64,000 nt of DNA from Nocardia wallacei (lineage in GTDB: Bacteria > Actinomycetota > Actinomycetes > Mycobacteriales > Mycobacteriaceae): assembly GCF_029868745.1 (NCBI RefSeq), contig NZ_JARWOP010000255.1:1-64000 (forward strand), given 5' to 3'. This document shows, piece by piece, positions 36,135 to 44,825 of the stretch (the stretch's first letter is position 1; every line of letters begins with the position of its first letter). The notes under the pieces were generated by a model, which was not told the DNA's origin, searched no databases, and saw only the letters and a program-made list of their open reading frames with translations. Made by a program: the position numbers and the translations under genes.

Positions 36135-38189
36135 ATGCCGGAAAGCTCCTTCCCGGAACGAAACTCCTCGGCGCATCTAGCCGAGTCCGCACCTTCGGTC
36201 GAGTCGGCACCTGAGCAGGCTATGCCCTCCGGCTCGGTCGTGTTCCCGACCGGCTCGCCCCGGCCCCCGGCTGACCCGGCCGCATTTCCGCCCGCGATGT
36301 CGCTGCCCTCGACCGCGACTATCACCGAACCGGAAGCACCCGAGGCCGAGTGGCGTGGTGTCGCCGCGGAGGAGACCGAGGCTTCCGATGCCGTGAATCT
36401 CGCGTTGGCGGCGCGGCAGCGGCGGTTGCTGTGGTCGCTGGTGCGGCCGTATCGATTGTGGGCGCTGGCGGCGCTCGTGCTGGTCGTGGTGGACAACGCC
36501 GCCATGGTGTCGGCGCCGCTGTTCATCGCGCACGGGCTGGATGCCGGTGTGCGCCCGGCGATGTCGGGGGACTGGGGGCCGCTGTTGCTGGCCGTCGGCG
36601 GGGTGGCCGGGTGCGCGGTACTGGGTGGTGTGACGACGTTCCTGTTCGTGCGCATCTCGGGTCGGCTGAGTCAGCAGGTGCTGTTCGATCTGCGGATGCG
36701 GGTGTTCGCCCACGTGCAACGGCTGTCGGTCGCCTTTCACGAGAACTACACCTCGGGCAAGATCGTCGCCCGGCTCACCAGCGATCTGGAGTCGCTGGAG
36801 GACCTGCTCGACCGCGCCCTCAACGATGCCCTGAGCGCCGTGCTGTCGGTCGCGACGATCGCGGTGATCCTGCTGTGGCTGGACATTCCGCTCGCCTTGG
36901 TGGTGCTGGCCGGGTTCGTCCCGCTCGTCTACGTGACCCGCTGGGCGCAGCGGCGGCAGCGGGCGGGATACCGGCGCACCCGCAGCGCCATCGCCAAGGT
37001 CGTCGTCCATTTCGTGGAGGTCATGGGCGGGATTCGCGCGGTGCAGGCCTTCCGCCGCGAGGACCGCAACCAGACCATCCTGGGAACCGAGGACGACGAG
37101 TACCGCGCCGCGAATGCCGGGGCACTGCGCGGCATGGCCGGCTACATCGGCCTGGTGCGGTTGATCAGCAACGGGACCACCGTGGTGATTCTGGTGGTGG
37201 GCGCGTGGCGAGTCATTCACGGCCACGTCGAGATCGGCGTGCTGGCGGCCTTCCTGCTGTACCTGCGGCAGTTCTACGGACCGCTGGACGAATTGGCCCA
37301 GGTGTTCAACTCCTACCAATCCGCGGCCGCGGCGCTGGAACGCATCTCCGGGGTGCTCGAGGAGCGGCCGACCGTGGCCGAACCGCGCACGCCGCACCCG
37401 CTCGGCCGGGCGCGCGGCGAATTGTCGCTCGATGACGTCCACTTCGAATACCCGGCGCGAAATGCTCAGGACGACGGGGAGGTGGCGGAAAATTTCGCGA
37501 AAAAGCCCGTCCTGCCGAAATTCTCGTTGCGAATTCCGGCGGGACAGGTGATAGCGCTGGTGGGTGCCACGGGTGCCGGGAAATCGACGCTCGCCAAACT
37601 CGTCGCGCGTTTCTACGATCCCTCCGGCGGTACCGTCCGGCTGGACGGCGTGGATCTGCGCGAGGTGTCCGATGTCGACCTGCGCCGCAATATCGCCATG
37701 GTGACCCAGGAGTCGTACCTGTTCTCCGGCTCGGTGGCCGACAATATCCGGCTGGGCAAGCCCGACGCTTCCGACGCCGAGGTGCATGCCGCGGCCCGCG
37801 CGGTCGGGTTCTACGACTTCGCGATGTCGCTGCCGGAGGGTTTCGACACCGATGTGCGCAAGCGCGGTGGGCGGTTGTCCGCGGGGCAGCGTCAGCTGGT
37901 CGCGTTCGCGCGAGTGTTCCTGGCCGACCCGGCGGTGATCGTGCTAGACGAGGCCACTTCGAGCCTGGACATTCCGGGCGAGCGGCAGGTCCAGCACGCC
38001 CTGGAAACCGTGCTCCGCGACCGCACGGCCGTCATCATCGCGCATCGCCTGTCCACCGTGGCCATCGCCGACCGGGTGCTGGTGCTGGAGTCCGGCCGCA
38101 TCGTCGAGGACGGCTCCCCGGCCGAACTGACAGCTACCACCGGGCGTTTCGCTTCCTTGCACACGGCCTGGCAGGAGTCGCTGGTGTGA
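36135..38189 (+). CDS. ABC exporter subunit, catalytic partner
   Basis: A 684-residue half-transporter with a ~95-residue Pro/Ser/Ala-rich cytoplasmic N-terminal extension, six helices and the ATPase. Walker A is GATGAGKS (477-484), the signature is GRLSAGQRQLVAFARV, and Walker B is VIVLDEATSSLD with catalytic Glu606. The switch histidine is in VIIAHRLSTVA. It pairs with the preceding gene to form one exporter with one full and one degenerate ATP site. Start ATG 36135 has a perfect AGGAGG at 36121-36126, inside the 3' end of the first gene. The substrate is unknown. Confidence 0.9.
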   Translation: MPESSFPERNSSAHLAESAPSVESAPEQAMPSGSVVFPTGSPRPPADPAAFPPAMSLPSTATITEPEAPEAEWRGVAAEETEASDAVNLALAARQRRLLWSLVRPYRLWALAALVLVVVDNAAMVSAPLFIAHGLDAGVRPAMSGDWGPLLLAVGGVAGCAVLGGVTTFLFVRISGRLSQQVLFDLRMRVFAHVQRLSVAFHENYTSGKIVARLTSDLESLEDLLDRALNDALSAVLSVATIAVILLWLDIPLALVVLAGFVPLVYVTRWAQRRQRAGYRRTRSAIAKVVVHFVEVMGGIRAVQAFRREDRNQTILGTEDDEYRAANAGALRGMAGYIGLVRLISNGTTVVILVVGAWRVIHGHVEIGVLAAFLLYLRQFYGPLDELAQVFNSYQSAAAALERISGVLEERPTVAEPRTPHPLGRARGELSLDDVHFEYPARNAQDDGEVAENFAKKPVLPKFSLRIPAGQVIALVGATGAGKSTLAKLVARFYDPSGGTVRLDGVDLREVSDVDLRRNIAMVTQESYLFSGSVADNIRLGKPDASDAEVHAAARAVGFYDFAMSLPEGFDTDVRKRGGRLSAGQRQLVAFARVFLADPAVIVLDEATSSLDIPGERQVQHALETVLRDRTAVIIAHRLSTVAIADRVLVLESGRIVEDGSPAELTATTGRFASLHTAWQESLV

Positions 38190-38261
38190 ACCCGAGGTTC
38201 GGGCGGCGCGCGGCACCTACGGCGCGCGGGGGACGGGTGACTCGTCACTTACGGTAGAGAG

Positions 38262-38900
38262 GTGAGCAATCCAGCCCAGGGCAATTCGGCGGCCGCCCAG
38301 GCGAGCGGCGAACGTGTGGACGCGGCAGCGACGGTATCGCGCTGGCCCGCGATGCTCACCTGGCGGTCGCACAATGCCTCTCGCATGGAGTCGGTGCGGG
38401 TGATCCTCACCGGCAACCGGATTCGCGCCTCCGGCCGGATCATCGCCGGCGACTCCGACGAGCACCCCGCGTTCAGCGCCTCCTACGACCTGGTCACCGA
38501 TGAGAGCGGGGTGACGAAACGCCTGTCGCTGCGCAGCACGGTGGCCGCGGGCGAGCGGCACGCCTCCATCGCCCGCGACGAGGAGAACTACTGGCTGATC
38601 GACGCGGGCGGGACCCACGTGCGCTCGACCTTCGGCGGGGCGCTGGACGTCGACGTGGTGCTCAGCCCGTTCTTCAACACTCTGCCGATCCGCCGCTACG
38701 GTCTCGCTCAGGCCGCCGAGGACGTCCAGGTACCCGTCGTCTACGTGCGCCTGCCGGATCTGCTCGTGCAGGAGGCGAGTCTCACCTACTCCAGCGGCGC
38801 CGACGGCATTCACGTCCTCTCCCCGGTCTCGAGTGCGACCGTGACCGTCGATCCCGACGGGCTCGTGTTGGACTATCCGGGGCTTGCGGAACGCATCTGA
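38262..38900 (+). CDS. Putative glycolipid-binding protein
   Basis: A 212-residue soluble protein of the family annotated as putative glycolipid-binding. After a variable ~28 residues, MLTWRSHNASRMESVRVIL opens the domain. LDVDVVLSPFFNTLPIRRYGL and VVYVRLPDLLVQEASLTYSS are the conserved core, and the end VDPDGLVLDYPGLAERI is typical. The biochemical role of the family is weakly supported in general. Start GTG 38262. It follows the ABC exporter by 72 bp and may be co-expressed, which would suit a lipid export role, but that is inference. Confidence 0.75.
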   Translation: MSNPAQGNSAAAQASGERVDAAATVSRWPAMLTWRSHNASRMESVRVILTGNRIRASGRIIAGDSDEHPAFSASYDLVTDESGVTKRLSLRSTVAAGERHASIARDEENYWLIDAGGTHVRSTFGGALDVDVVLSPFFNTLPIRRYGLAQAAEDVQVPVVYVRLPDLLVQEASLTYSSGADGIHVLSPVSSATVTVDPDGLVLDYPGLAERI

Positions 38901-39048
38901 TTCTCCGGGCGCTGCCGGGACTTCTCCGGACGCCGCCGGGACTCGGGTTGTCCAGGGGACAAAATGTGTACAGCCTCCCCGGCGGCTTGTGGCCCAGGGT
39001 CCAGGGCGGAGTGCCGCCGATGTCAGCGCACTGTCCAGGTCGTGTCGA

Positions 39049-39999
39049 TCAGGAAAGCGTGCGGAGGACGCCGCCGCGTTGGCCCGCGTCGCGCAGCTGC
39101 TCGAGCCAGTCGTGGTCGCCGGGGCGGATACCGGTGATTTCCCAGCGTTCGAGGGTGTCGTAGCGGTTGCGTTCGGTGTATCCGGCGTCGACGAGTTCGC
39201 CCAGGGCGCCGGTGGCGGACAGGTTGTCGCGGGCGGCGGTGAGTAGTCGCAGGGTGTCGTCGAGGGCGTCCAAGAGGGCGGCGGAATTCGGCTCGCAGAT
39301 GGCCCGCACGAGGTCGGGGGCGGTGGCCGCGACTCGGGTGCCGTCGCGGAAGGAGCCTGCGGCCAGGCCCAGCGCGAGGTCGCCGCCGCCCGCTCCGGCC
39401 ACCGCGAGCGCCTCGGCGAGCACGTGCGGCAGATGCGAGATCCGTGCCACCGCGCGGTCGTGTTCCTCGGCGCGGACCGGGACCAGATACGCGCCGCAGT
39501 CCAGCGCCAGCCGGGCGACCCGCGTCCACGGGTCGGCGTGCGTGCCGGTATCGACGCCGATCGCCCAGGCCGCGCCCTGGAATAGGTCGGGACTCGATGC
39601 CGCCCAACCCGATTCGGAGGTACCGGCCATCGGGTGCCCGCCGACGTAGCGCGCTCCCAACTCGTGTTCGCGCACGGCGGCGGCGACCGGACCCTTCACG
39701 CTCACCACATCGGTGAGCGCGCAATCGGGCGCGAACTGTTTCACATCGGACAGGATCGGGGCGAGGGCCGGCATCGGCACGCCCACCACCAGCAGCGCGT
39801 CGGCCGCGGCGGCCCGGGAAAGGACGGCTTCGATATTGCCGTCGACGTCGAATCCGTCCGCTCGGGCGGCCCGCACACCGGCCTCCGAACGGTTGTATCC
39901 CCAGGCCGGATAACCCGCGGCGACGGCGGCGCGCAGCACCGATCCGCCGATCAATCCCGTGCCCAACACGCATACGGCTGATTTTCGGTCGCCTGTCAC
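39049..39999 (-). CDS. tyrA: Prephenate dehydrogenase
   Basis: A 316-residue NAD(P)-dependent enzyme of tyrosine synthesis. VCVLGTGLIGGSVLRAA is the Rossmann motif at the N terminus. DVVSVKGPV and GGHPMAGTSESGW contain the prephenate-binding and catalytic histidine region, and ARISHLPHVLAEAL is the helical dimer part. Start GTG 39999 leaves a 58-bp gap to the divergent gene at 40058; the longer reading from 40080 would overlap it. This gene, the TadA-associated gene and tadA match the M. tuberculosis Rv3754-Rv3752c order as I remember it. Confidence 0.9.
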   Translation of the reverse strand: MTGDRKSAVCVLGTGLIGGSVLRAAVAAGYPAWGYNRSEAGVRAARADGFDVDGNIEAVLSRAAAADALLVVGVPMPALAPILSDVKQFAPDCALTDVVSVKGPVAAAVREHELGARYVGGHPMAGTSESGWAASSPDLFQGAAWAIGVDTGTHADPWTRVARLALDCGAYLVPVRAEEHDRAVARISHLPHVLAEALAVAGAGGGDLALGLAAGSFRDGTRVAATAPDLVRAICEPNSAALLDALDDTLRLLTAARDNLSATGALGELVDAGYTERNRYDTLERWEITGIRPGDHDWLEQLRDAGQRGGVLRTLS

Positions 40000-40057
40000 C
40001 GGATCAGATTCGCATACGACTTCAACATTTCCGCCCAAGCGGACTACCGTTGCGGCC

Positions 40058-40597
40058 ATGGCAGCACAGCGCTCGAGCACGAACAGGGCGGCGTCGGACG
40101 ATTACGAAGACGTCGAAGGGTTCGCAGTGGCGGTTGTCCGCGAAGAAAGCACCTGGCGATGCAGCCCGCTGTCCCCCGCGGCACTCAACAGTTTGACGGC
40201 GGCCGAACACGAACTGCGCGCACTGCGCAGTACCGGAGCGGTGTTCGGATTGCTCGATGTCGACGACGAATTCTTCATCGTTTTGCGGCCCGCGCCGACC
40301 GGCAGCCGGCTGTTGCTCTCGGATGCCACGGCCGCGATCGACTACGACATCGCCGCGGACGTCCTCGAGACTTTGAATGTCGAGATTCCGGATATCGATC
40401 CCGATGAACTCGACGACGTCGAGCCGTGGGAGGAAGGCGATCTCGGTGTGCTCGCCGACCTGGGCCTGCCCGAACCGGTGCTGAGCGTGATCCTCGCCGA
40501 GACCGACCTGTACCCGGACGAGCAGCTCGGAATGATCGCCCAGCGCCTCGGTTTCGCCAACGAGCTGTCGGCGGTGCTGGACAAGCTGCCCCGCTGA
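40058..40597 (+). CDS. tRNA adenosine deaminase-associated protein
   Basis: A 179-residue acidic protein found next to tadA in many actinobacteria. The core runs from VEGFAVAVVREESTWRC through GAVFGLLDVDDEFFIVLRP to a strongly acidic IPDIDPDELDDVEPWEEGDLG. The end LGMIAQRLGFANELSAVLDKL is helical. No catalytic motif is visible. Its fixed place before tadA suggests a partner or regulator of the deaminase. ATG 40058 is used. Confidence 0.82.
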   Translation: MAAQRSSTNRAASDDYEDVEGFAVAVVREESTWRCSPLSPAALNSLTAAEHELRALRSTGAVFGLLDVDDEFFIVLRPAPTGSRLLLSDATAAIDYDIAADVLETLNVEIPDIDPDELDDVEPWEEGDLGVLADLGLPEPVLSVILAETDLYPDEQLGMIAQRLGFANELSAVLDKLPR

Positions 40598-40689
40598 ACC
40601 GTGTCGGACACCAGGCGAGTACGGGGCTCGATGCGGGCGCCCGGAGGCAGTGCACCCGGGGGCAGCGACGGGCGGAGCGACAGCTCGTG

Positions 40690-41145
40690 ATGCCGTCCGA
40701 CGAGGAACTCGTCCGCGCGGCGCTGTCCGCGGCCGCCGACGCCGACCCCCGCGATGTGCCGGTCGGCGCCGTGGTCTTCGACGGCGACGGGCGTGAGCTG
40801 GCCCGCGCGGCCAACGCCCGCGAAGCGCTCGGCGACCCCACCGCCCACGCCGAGGTCCTGGCACTGCGCCGCGCCGCCGAGGTGCACGGCGACGGCTGGC
40901 GACTCGCGGGCGCCACGCTGGCCGTGACGCTGGAACCCTGCACGATGTGCGCCGGCGCGCTGGTGCTGGCCCGAGTGGACCGCCTGGTCTTCGGCGCCTG
41001 GGAACCGAAGACGGGCGCGGTCGGCTCCCTCTGGGACGTCGTCCGCGACCGCCGCCTCAACCACCGCCCCGAAGTCCGCGGCGGCATCCTCGAATCCGAA
41101 TGCGCCGCAACCCTGGACGCCTTCTTCCACACCCACCGCCCCTGA
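40690..41145 (+). CDS. tadA: tRNA-specific adenosine deaminase
   Basis: A 151-residue zinc deaminase that converts A34 to inosine in tRNA-Arg(ACG), which is encoded at 27815. The motif TAHAEVLAL gives the zinc histidine and catalytic glutamate, and LEPCTMCAGALVLARV gives the two zinc cysteines. FGAWEPKTGAVGSLWDVV is the substrate loop of TadA. ATG 40690 is chosen, with GTG 40687 adjacent. It follows its partner gene by 92 bp and is followed by tRNA-Ser(CGA). Confidence 0.92.
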   Translation: MPSDEELVRAALSAAADADPRDVPVGAVVFDGDGRELARAANAREALGDPTAHAEVLALRRAAEVHGDGWRLAGATLAVTLEPCTMCAGALVLARVDRLVFGAWEPKTGAVGSLWDVVRDRRLNHRPEVRGGILESECAATLDAFFHTHRP

Positions 41146-41210
41146 GCCCTCGCACCACCCCCTCCCCGCCGATTTCGGGAATTCGGGGTCGTTCCGGTAA
41201 AGTCACCGGC

Positions 41211-41298
41211 GGTGGCGTGTCCGAGCGGCCTAAGGAGCACGCCTCGAAAGCGTGTGAGGGGTAACCCCCCTCCGCGGGTTCAAATCCCGCCGCCACCG
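41211..41298 (+). tRNA. tRNA-Ser(CGA)
   Basis: Class II tRNA. Acceptor arms GGTGGCG and CGCCACC pair. The anticodon loop CTCGAAA gives anticodon CGA. The variable arm GAGGGGTAACCCCCCTC is long, and the T arm is GCGGGTTCAAATCCCGC. The discriminator is G and CCA is not encoded. Its last part (41277-41294) recurs with one mismatch at 42893-42910 beyond the tnpB gene. Confidence 0.95.
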
Positions 41299-41303
41299 CT
41301 CTT

Positions 41304-41337
41304 GCCCCTCATCTGCCCAGCAGGTGAGGGGCTTTTT
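41304..41337 (+). terminator. Terminator after tRNA-Ser(CGA)
   Basis: GCCCCTCA (41304-41311) pairs with TGAGGGGC (41325-41332) and is followed by five T. It is a classical Rho-independent terminator. Confidence 0.88.
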
Positions 41338-41443
41338 GCGAGATATCCGGAGGTTGGACGACACGCATTCCCCACACTGAGCTCGCAATGCTGATGTCGA
41401 TGGTCGCCGCAACGTGTCGGTACCGGATGTCATGATCTGGGCC

Positions 41444-42955
41444 ATGGGGGGAACAGCAGCCAAGTGCGAGGAGCCGGACGGCTGGGTGGTGCGGGCCTAC
41501 CGGTTCGCGCTCGACCCCTCGCCGGCGCAGGAACAGATGCTGCGATCGCACTGCGGTGCACAACGCTTTGCCTACAACTGGGGCCTCGCGGTGATCAAGG
41601 CCAATGTCGGCCAGCGTGCCGCCGAACGTTCCTACGAAATCCCCGAAGAACTGATGACACCGCCGGTGCCATGGGATGCCTACGGTATGCGCCGGTCATG
41701 GAACCGAGCCAAGGACAGCATCGCGCCCTGGTGGCGGGAGAACTCGAAAGAGGCATATGCCTCGGGCTTGGCCAATCTGGCTGCCGCTCTGAACAATTGG
41801 GCACGATCGCGAGATGGCGACCGGGCCGGTGAGCGGATGCGATTCCCGCGATTCAAATCGAAGAAGTGTGCGTTGTCGTGCAGGTTCACCACCGGCGCGT
41901 TCGGCCTGACGGCTTCGGACCGACGGCACGTGAAGCTGCCACGGATCGGACCGGTACGCACCCATGAATCCACCCGCAAGTTGGCTCGCCGCATCGAGGC
42001 CGGTGCTGCCCGGATCAGGTCGGCGACGGTAACTCACCGACGCGACCGCTGGTTCGTCTCGTTCTCCGTCGAGGTCCGGTACGCGCAGCTGCCGCCCGTA
42101 CGGCCGGATGCCGTGGTGGGAGTGGACCTCGGGGTGAAGTACCTGGCAGTGCTGTCATGCCCGGTGCTCGGCGTGTCCGATGATCGCGGCATGGTGGCCA
42201 ACCCGGCGCATCTCGAGCGGGCCCAGCGAAAGTTACGCCGACTGCAGCGTCGAGCGGCACGACGCCGTGGACCGGATAGGCGCGGAAGTGCGACACCGTC
42301 GCGGCGCTGGCGGCGCGCCAACGCCACGGTCACCAAGTTGCATGCTCGCGTCGCGAACTGCCGGGAGGACGGTCTTCATCGGCTGACCAACGCGCTGACC
42401 GATCGATTCGGTGTGATTGTGGTCGAAGATCTCAATGTCGCGGGCATGCTGCGCAATCGCCGACTGGCCCGTCGGATAGCAGGGGCCGGATGGGGCGAAC
42501 TACGCCGTCAACTCGCCTACAAGACCGGCCGGCGTGGCGGCCGTCTGGTGGTTGCCGACCGCTGGTACCCCAGTTCCAAATTGTGCTCGGTGTGTGGCGC
42601 CGTAAAAACCAAACTTCGCCTCTCCCACCGTGTCTACCACTGCGAGGTCTGCGGATTCCGGGCCGACCGGGACCGCAACGCTGCCCGGAATCTGGCCGCA
42701 CTCGCTGCCCGGACTGTCAACCATGACACGTCCTCCCCGAGTCGCGGGGCGACGTTAAACGAGCCCGCTGGAAATCCACGGAAGACCGGCATCGCCGGCG
42801 GCGGATACTGCCACGGGAAGCCCCACGAGGGCAACGTCGAGTGCGCAAGCACGCGACTGTCATCGAACGTGAACCATGCGCTGGATGGCAACGGTTCAAA
42901 TCCCTCCGCCCTCGGGCTATCGCTGTGTATCGGCGAGTTCGCTGAAGACTCGTAG
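41444..42955 (+). CDS. tnpB: TnpB RNA-guided nuclease of an IS200/IS605- or IS607-type element
   Basis: About 503 residues. An N-terminal helix-turn-helix/WED part begins VVRAYRFALDPSPAQEQMLRSHCGAQRFAYNWG. The RuvC core has DLGVKYLAV (Asp228), VVEDLNVAGM (Glu328) and DRDRNAARN (~408-416), all intact. The zinc ribbon C-x2-C...C-x2-C is in CSVCGAVKTKL...CEVCGF. ATG 41444 is used, but GTG 41486 at VVRAYR may be the real start. The frame runs on past the likely conserved end and overlaps the convergent small gene by 39 bp. No transposase is adjacent. Confidence 0.88.
   Translation: MGGTAAKCEEPDGWVVRAYRFALDPSPAQEQMLRSHCGAQRFAYNWGLAVIKANVGQRAAERSYEIPEELMTPPVPWDAYGMRRSWNRAKDSIAPWWRENSKEAYASGLANLAAALNNWARSRDGDRAGERMRFPRFKSKKCALSCRFTTGAFGLTASDRRHVKLPRIGPVRTHESTRKLARRIEAGAARIRSATVTHRRDRWFVSFSVEVRYAQLPPVRPDAVVGVDLGVKYLAVLSCPVLGVSDDRGMVANPAHLERAQRKLRRLQRRAARRRGPDRRGSATPSRRWRRANATVTKLHARVANCREDGLHRLTNALTDRFGVIVVEDLNVAGMLRNRRLARRIAGAGWGELRRQLAYKTGRRGGRLVVADRWYPSSKLCSVCGAVKTKLRLSHRVYHCEVCGFRADRDRNAARNLAALAARTVNHDTSSPSRGATLNEPAGNPRKTGIAGGGYCHGKPHEGNVECASTRLSSNVNHALDGNGSNPSALGLSLCIGEFAEDS
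42836..42910 (+). ncRNA. Candidate omega RNA 3' end with guide-like segment
   Basis: TnpB proteins use an RNA from the 3' end of their element. Here GTCG-A-GTGC closes on GCAC-G-CGAC with a GCAA tetraloop (42836-42857). A second stem CCAT/ATGG (42874-42877, 42885-42888) follows, then CAAC (42889-42892). The next bases (from 42893) would be the guide. The hairpins are seen in sequence; the RNA itself is inferred from the family, and its 5' limit is unknown. Confidence 0.45.
42893..42910 (+). repeat. Near-copy of tRNA-Ser(CGA) 3' end
   Basis: GGTTCAAATCCCTCCGCC matches tRNA-Ser(CGA) bases 41277-41294 at 17 of 18 positions. It brackets the tnpB region on its right, as an att-like direct repeat or a TnpB guide would. 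Confidence 0.6.
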
Positions 42956-43150
42956 GCCCTCGGTGACCTTGCCTGACATCACGTTGAGTTGTTCGGGGGA
43001 GAGGTGGGTGCTGGTGGCGGCGGCGGAGGCGAGGTGGTCGCGGACCTGCTCCAGCCACAGCTGGGCGAACTGGATGTGGCGGTCGAGGGGCATGGGGTTA
43101 GAGTACTCCGATTCGAACAAGAGTTCGATACCTTTGGTCTCGGTAACCAT
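42917..43150 (-). CDS. Small conserved-looking protein, unknown
   Basis: A 77-residue soluble protein, MVTETKGIELLFESEYSNPM at the start, then RHIQFAQLWLEQVRDHLASA and SPEQLNVMSGKVTEGLRVFSEL, mostly helical. No family is recognised. The ATG at 43150 gives a compact protein; longer readings run into Pro/Arg-rich sequence. Its 3' end is overlapped by the tnpB frame, so it marks the right flank of that insertion. Confidence 0.55.
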   Translation of the reverse strand: MVTETKGIELLFESEYSNPMPLDRHIQFAQLWLEQVRDHLASAAATSTHLSPEQLNVMSGKVTEGLRVFSELADTQR

Positions 43151-43254
43151 GTTACTGTCCGGTAAGTCGTGATCGTGACCGGGCTCATGTTCCGGTCCGC
43201 GTTGCGACTCGGGACACTCCGGCGACGGCGCCGGGAAGTAGCGGGAGATTATCG

Positions 43255-44592
43255 ATGTATCGACAGCAGGGGCGTGTCCGGGCGCCGTGGCGACTATGGG
43301 CTGCACGGACGGCGGCGGTTTTGACCGCGGCTTGTTCCGTCGTCGCGGCGGCGGGGGCGATGGACATGCGGGAGGCGGTAGCGGATCCGGTGGGCGGTTT
43401 CTACACGCCGCCCGCGCAGATTCCGTCCGAACCGGGCGCAATCGTCAAGACTCAGCCGATGAGCGTGTTCGCGGCCCCGCCGACCGCGGGCCGGTGGCCC
43501 GTCGCCGCCCAGCAGGTCATGTACACCAGCCAGTTGCAGGACGGCTCGCCGACGACGGTGACCGGCACGTTCATCGACGCCGCAGGTCCGTGGCAGGGCG
43601 CCGGCCCGCGCCCGACCGTGGTCATCGCGCCCGGCACCTCTGGGCAGGGCGACCAGTGCGCGATGTCGCAGGCGTTCGCGACCGGGGTGACGCTGACCGC
43701 CGACCCCTCGGTGTCGCTGTCGGCGAATCAGGAGGCGCCCGCGGCGGCCGTGTGGAGCGCGCTGGGCGCCCGCGTCCTGGTCACCGACTACATCGGTCTG
43801 GGCACGCCCGGTATCCACACTTACGCGAACCGGATCGAGGAGGCCCACGCCGTGCTCGACGGCGCTCGTGCCGCCAACAATCTCGCCGGCGCGGGACCCG
43901 AGACGCCGTTGGTGCTGTGGGGTTACTCGCAGGGCGGCGGCGCGACCGCGGCCTCCGCCGAGATGGCGCCGGACTACGCCCCCGAGCTGAACCTCAAGGG
44001 CACCTGGGCAGGTGGCCCGGTCGCCGACCTCGCCGCGATCCTCGAGCGCATCGACGGCTCGCTCATCTCGGGCGCCATCGGCTTCGCCGTCAACGGCATG
44101 CTCGCCCGCTACCCGGAACTGCAGAAGGCGGTCGACCGTGTGACCAGCCCGGCCGGTCGCGCCATGCTCGATACGCTGAGTCACGAATGCATCGGCGACA
44201 TCATCGTCCGCCACCCGTTCCAGCGGACCAGCTCGCTGACCATCGACGGCCGCCCCCTCACGACACATCTGCAGGCCATTCCCGAGGCGGCCCCGGTGCT
44301 CGCCGACCTGCGCGTGGGCAGTCTCACCCCGGCCACTCCGGTGCTCATCACCAGCGGCCGCAACGATGACACCGTCCCGTACGGTCAGGCCCGCCACCTC
44401 GCCGAGGAATGGTGCGCCAAGGGCGCCACGGTCACGTTCCGCACCAACGAACTGCCGCCGATCCTCCCCGGCACCACCATCCCCAACCATTTCGGCCCGG
44501 AGATGATCGACGGCTTCGGCCCCGACAACGCGGTCACCTACCTGCTCGACCGCCTCGCCGACAAGCCGGTGACGGGCTGCACCATCGCCTGA
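43255..44592 (+). CDS. Secreted lipase (LIP family)
   Basis: A 445-residue secretory lipase. The signal region RLWAARTAAVLTAACSVVAAAGA lies behind a basic start. PTVVIAPGTSGQGDQCAMSQ is the oxyanion/first-disulfide part, and LWGYSQGGGATAASAE is the nucleophile elbow. VLITSGRNDDTVPYGQA holds the acid, and TTIPNHFGPE the likely histidine. The family cleaves triacylglycerols or other lipid esters outside the cell. The gene stands alone; no regulator is adjacent. Confidence 0.87.
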   Translation: MYRQQGRVRAPWRLWAARTAAVLTAACSVVAAAGAMDMREAVADPVGGFYTPPAQIPSEPGAIVKTQPMSVFAAPPTAGRWPVAAQQVMYTSQLQDGSPTTVTGTFIDAAGPWQGAGPRPTVVIAPGTSGQGDQCAMSQAFATGVTLTADPSVSLSANQEAPAAAVWSALGARVLVTDYIGLGTPGIHTYANRIEEAHAVLDGARAANNLAGAGPETPLVLWGYSQGGGATAASAEMAPDYAPELNLKGTWAGGPVADLAAILERIDGSLISGAIGFAVNGMLARYPELQKAVDRVTSPAGRAMLDTLSHECIGDIIVRHPFQRTSSLTIDGRPLTTHLQAIPEAAPVLADLRVGSLTPATPVLITSGRNDDTVPYGQARHLAEEWCAKGATVTFRTNELPPILPGTTIPNHFGPEMIDGFGPDNAVTYLLDRLADKPVTGCTIA

Positions 44593-44825
44593 CCCACCTC
44601 CGATCCACCCGCCGTACCCCGCCCTCCCGTGGGCGGCGGTGCGGCGGGTGGCGATATCGCGCGATGCGGCACGCACCGACGACGACATCGCCATGTTCGC
44701 CGTGGCCGCGCGCCGGTCTCGACACGACCACCTGGACCGGCACGCTCGGCGTTAGAAACCACGGGCGATGCCCGCAGGGCGGGTCGTGCGATACGAACCC
44801 TCGGGGGCGTCGGTACGTTGGAGCC

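Noticed and set aside
41336..41388. TTGCGAG/CTCGCAA inverted repeat as an IS end
   Set aside because: Only 7 bp with a wide gap, and it overlaps the T tract of the tRNA terminator; too weak to call.
41444..42955. TnpB read as a Cas12-type CRISPR nuclease
   Set aside because: Size and architecture fit TnpB, and no CRISPR array or other cas gene is in the window.
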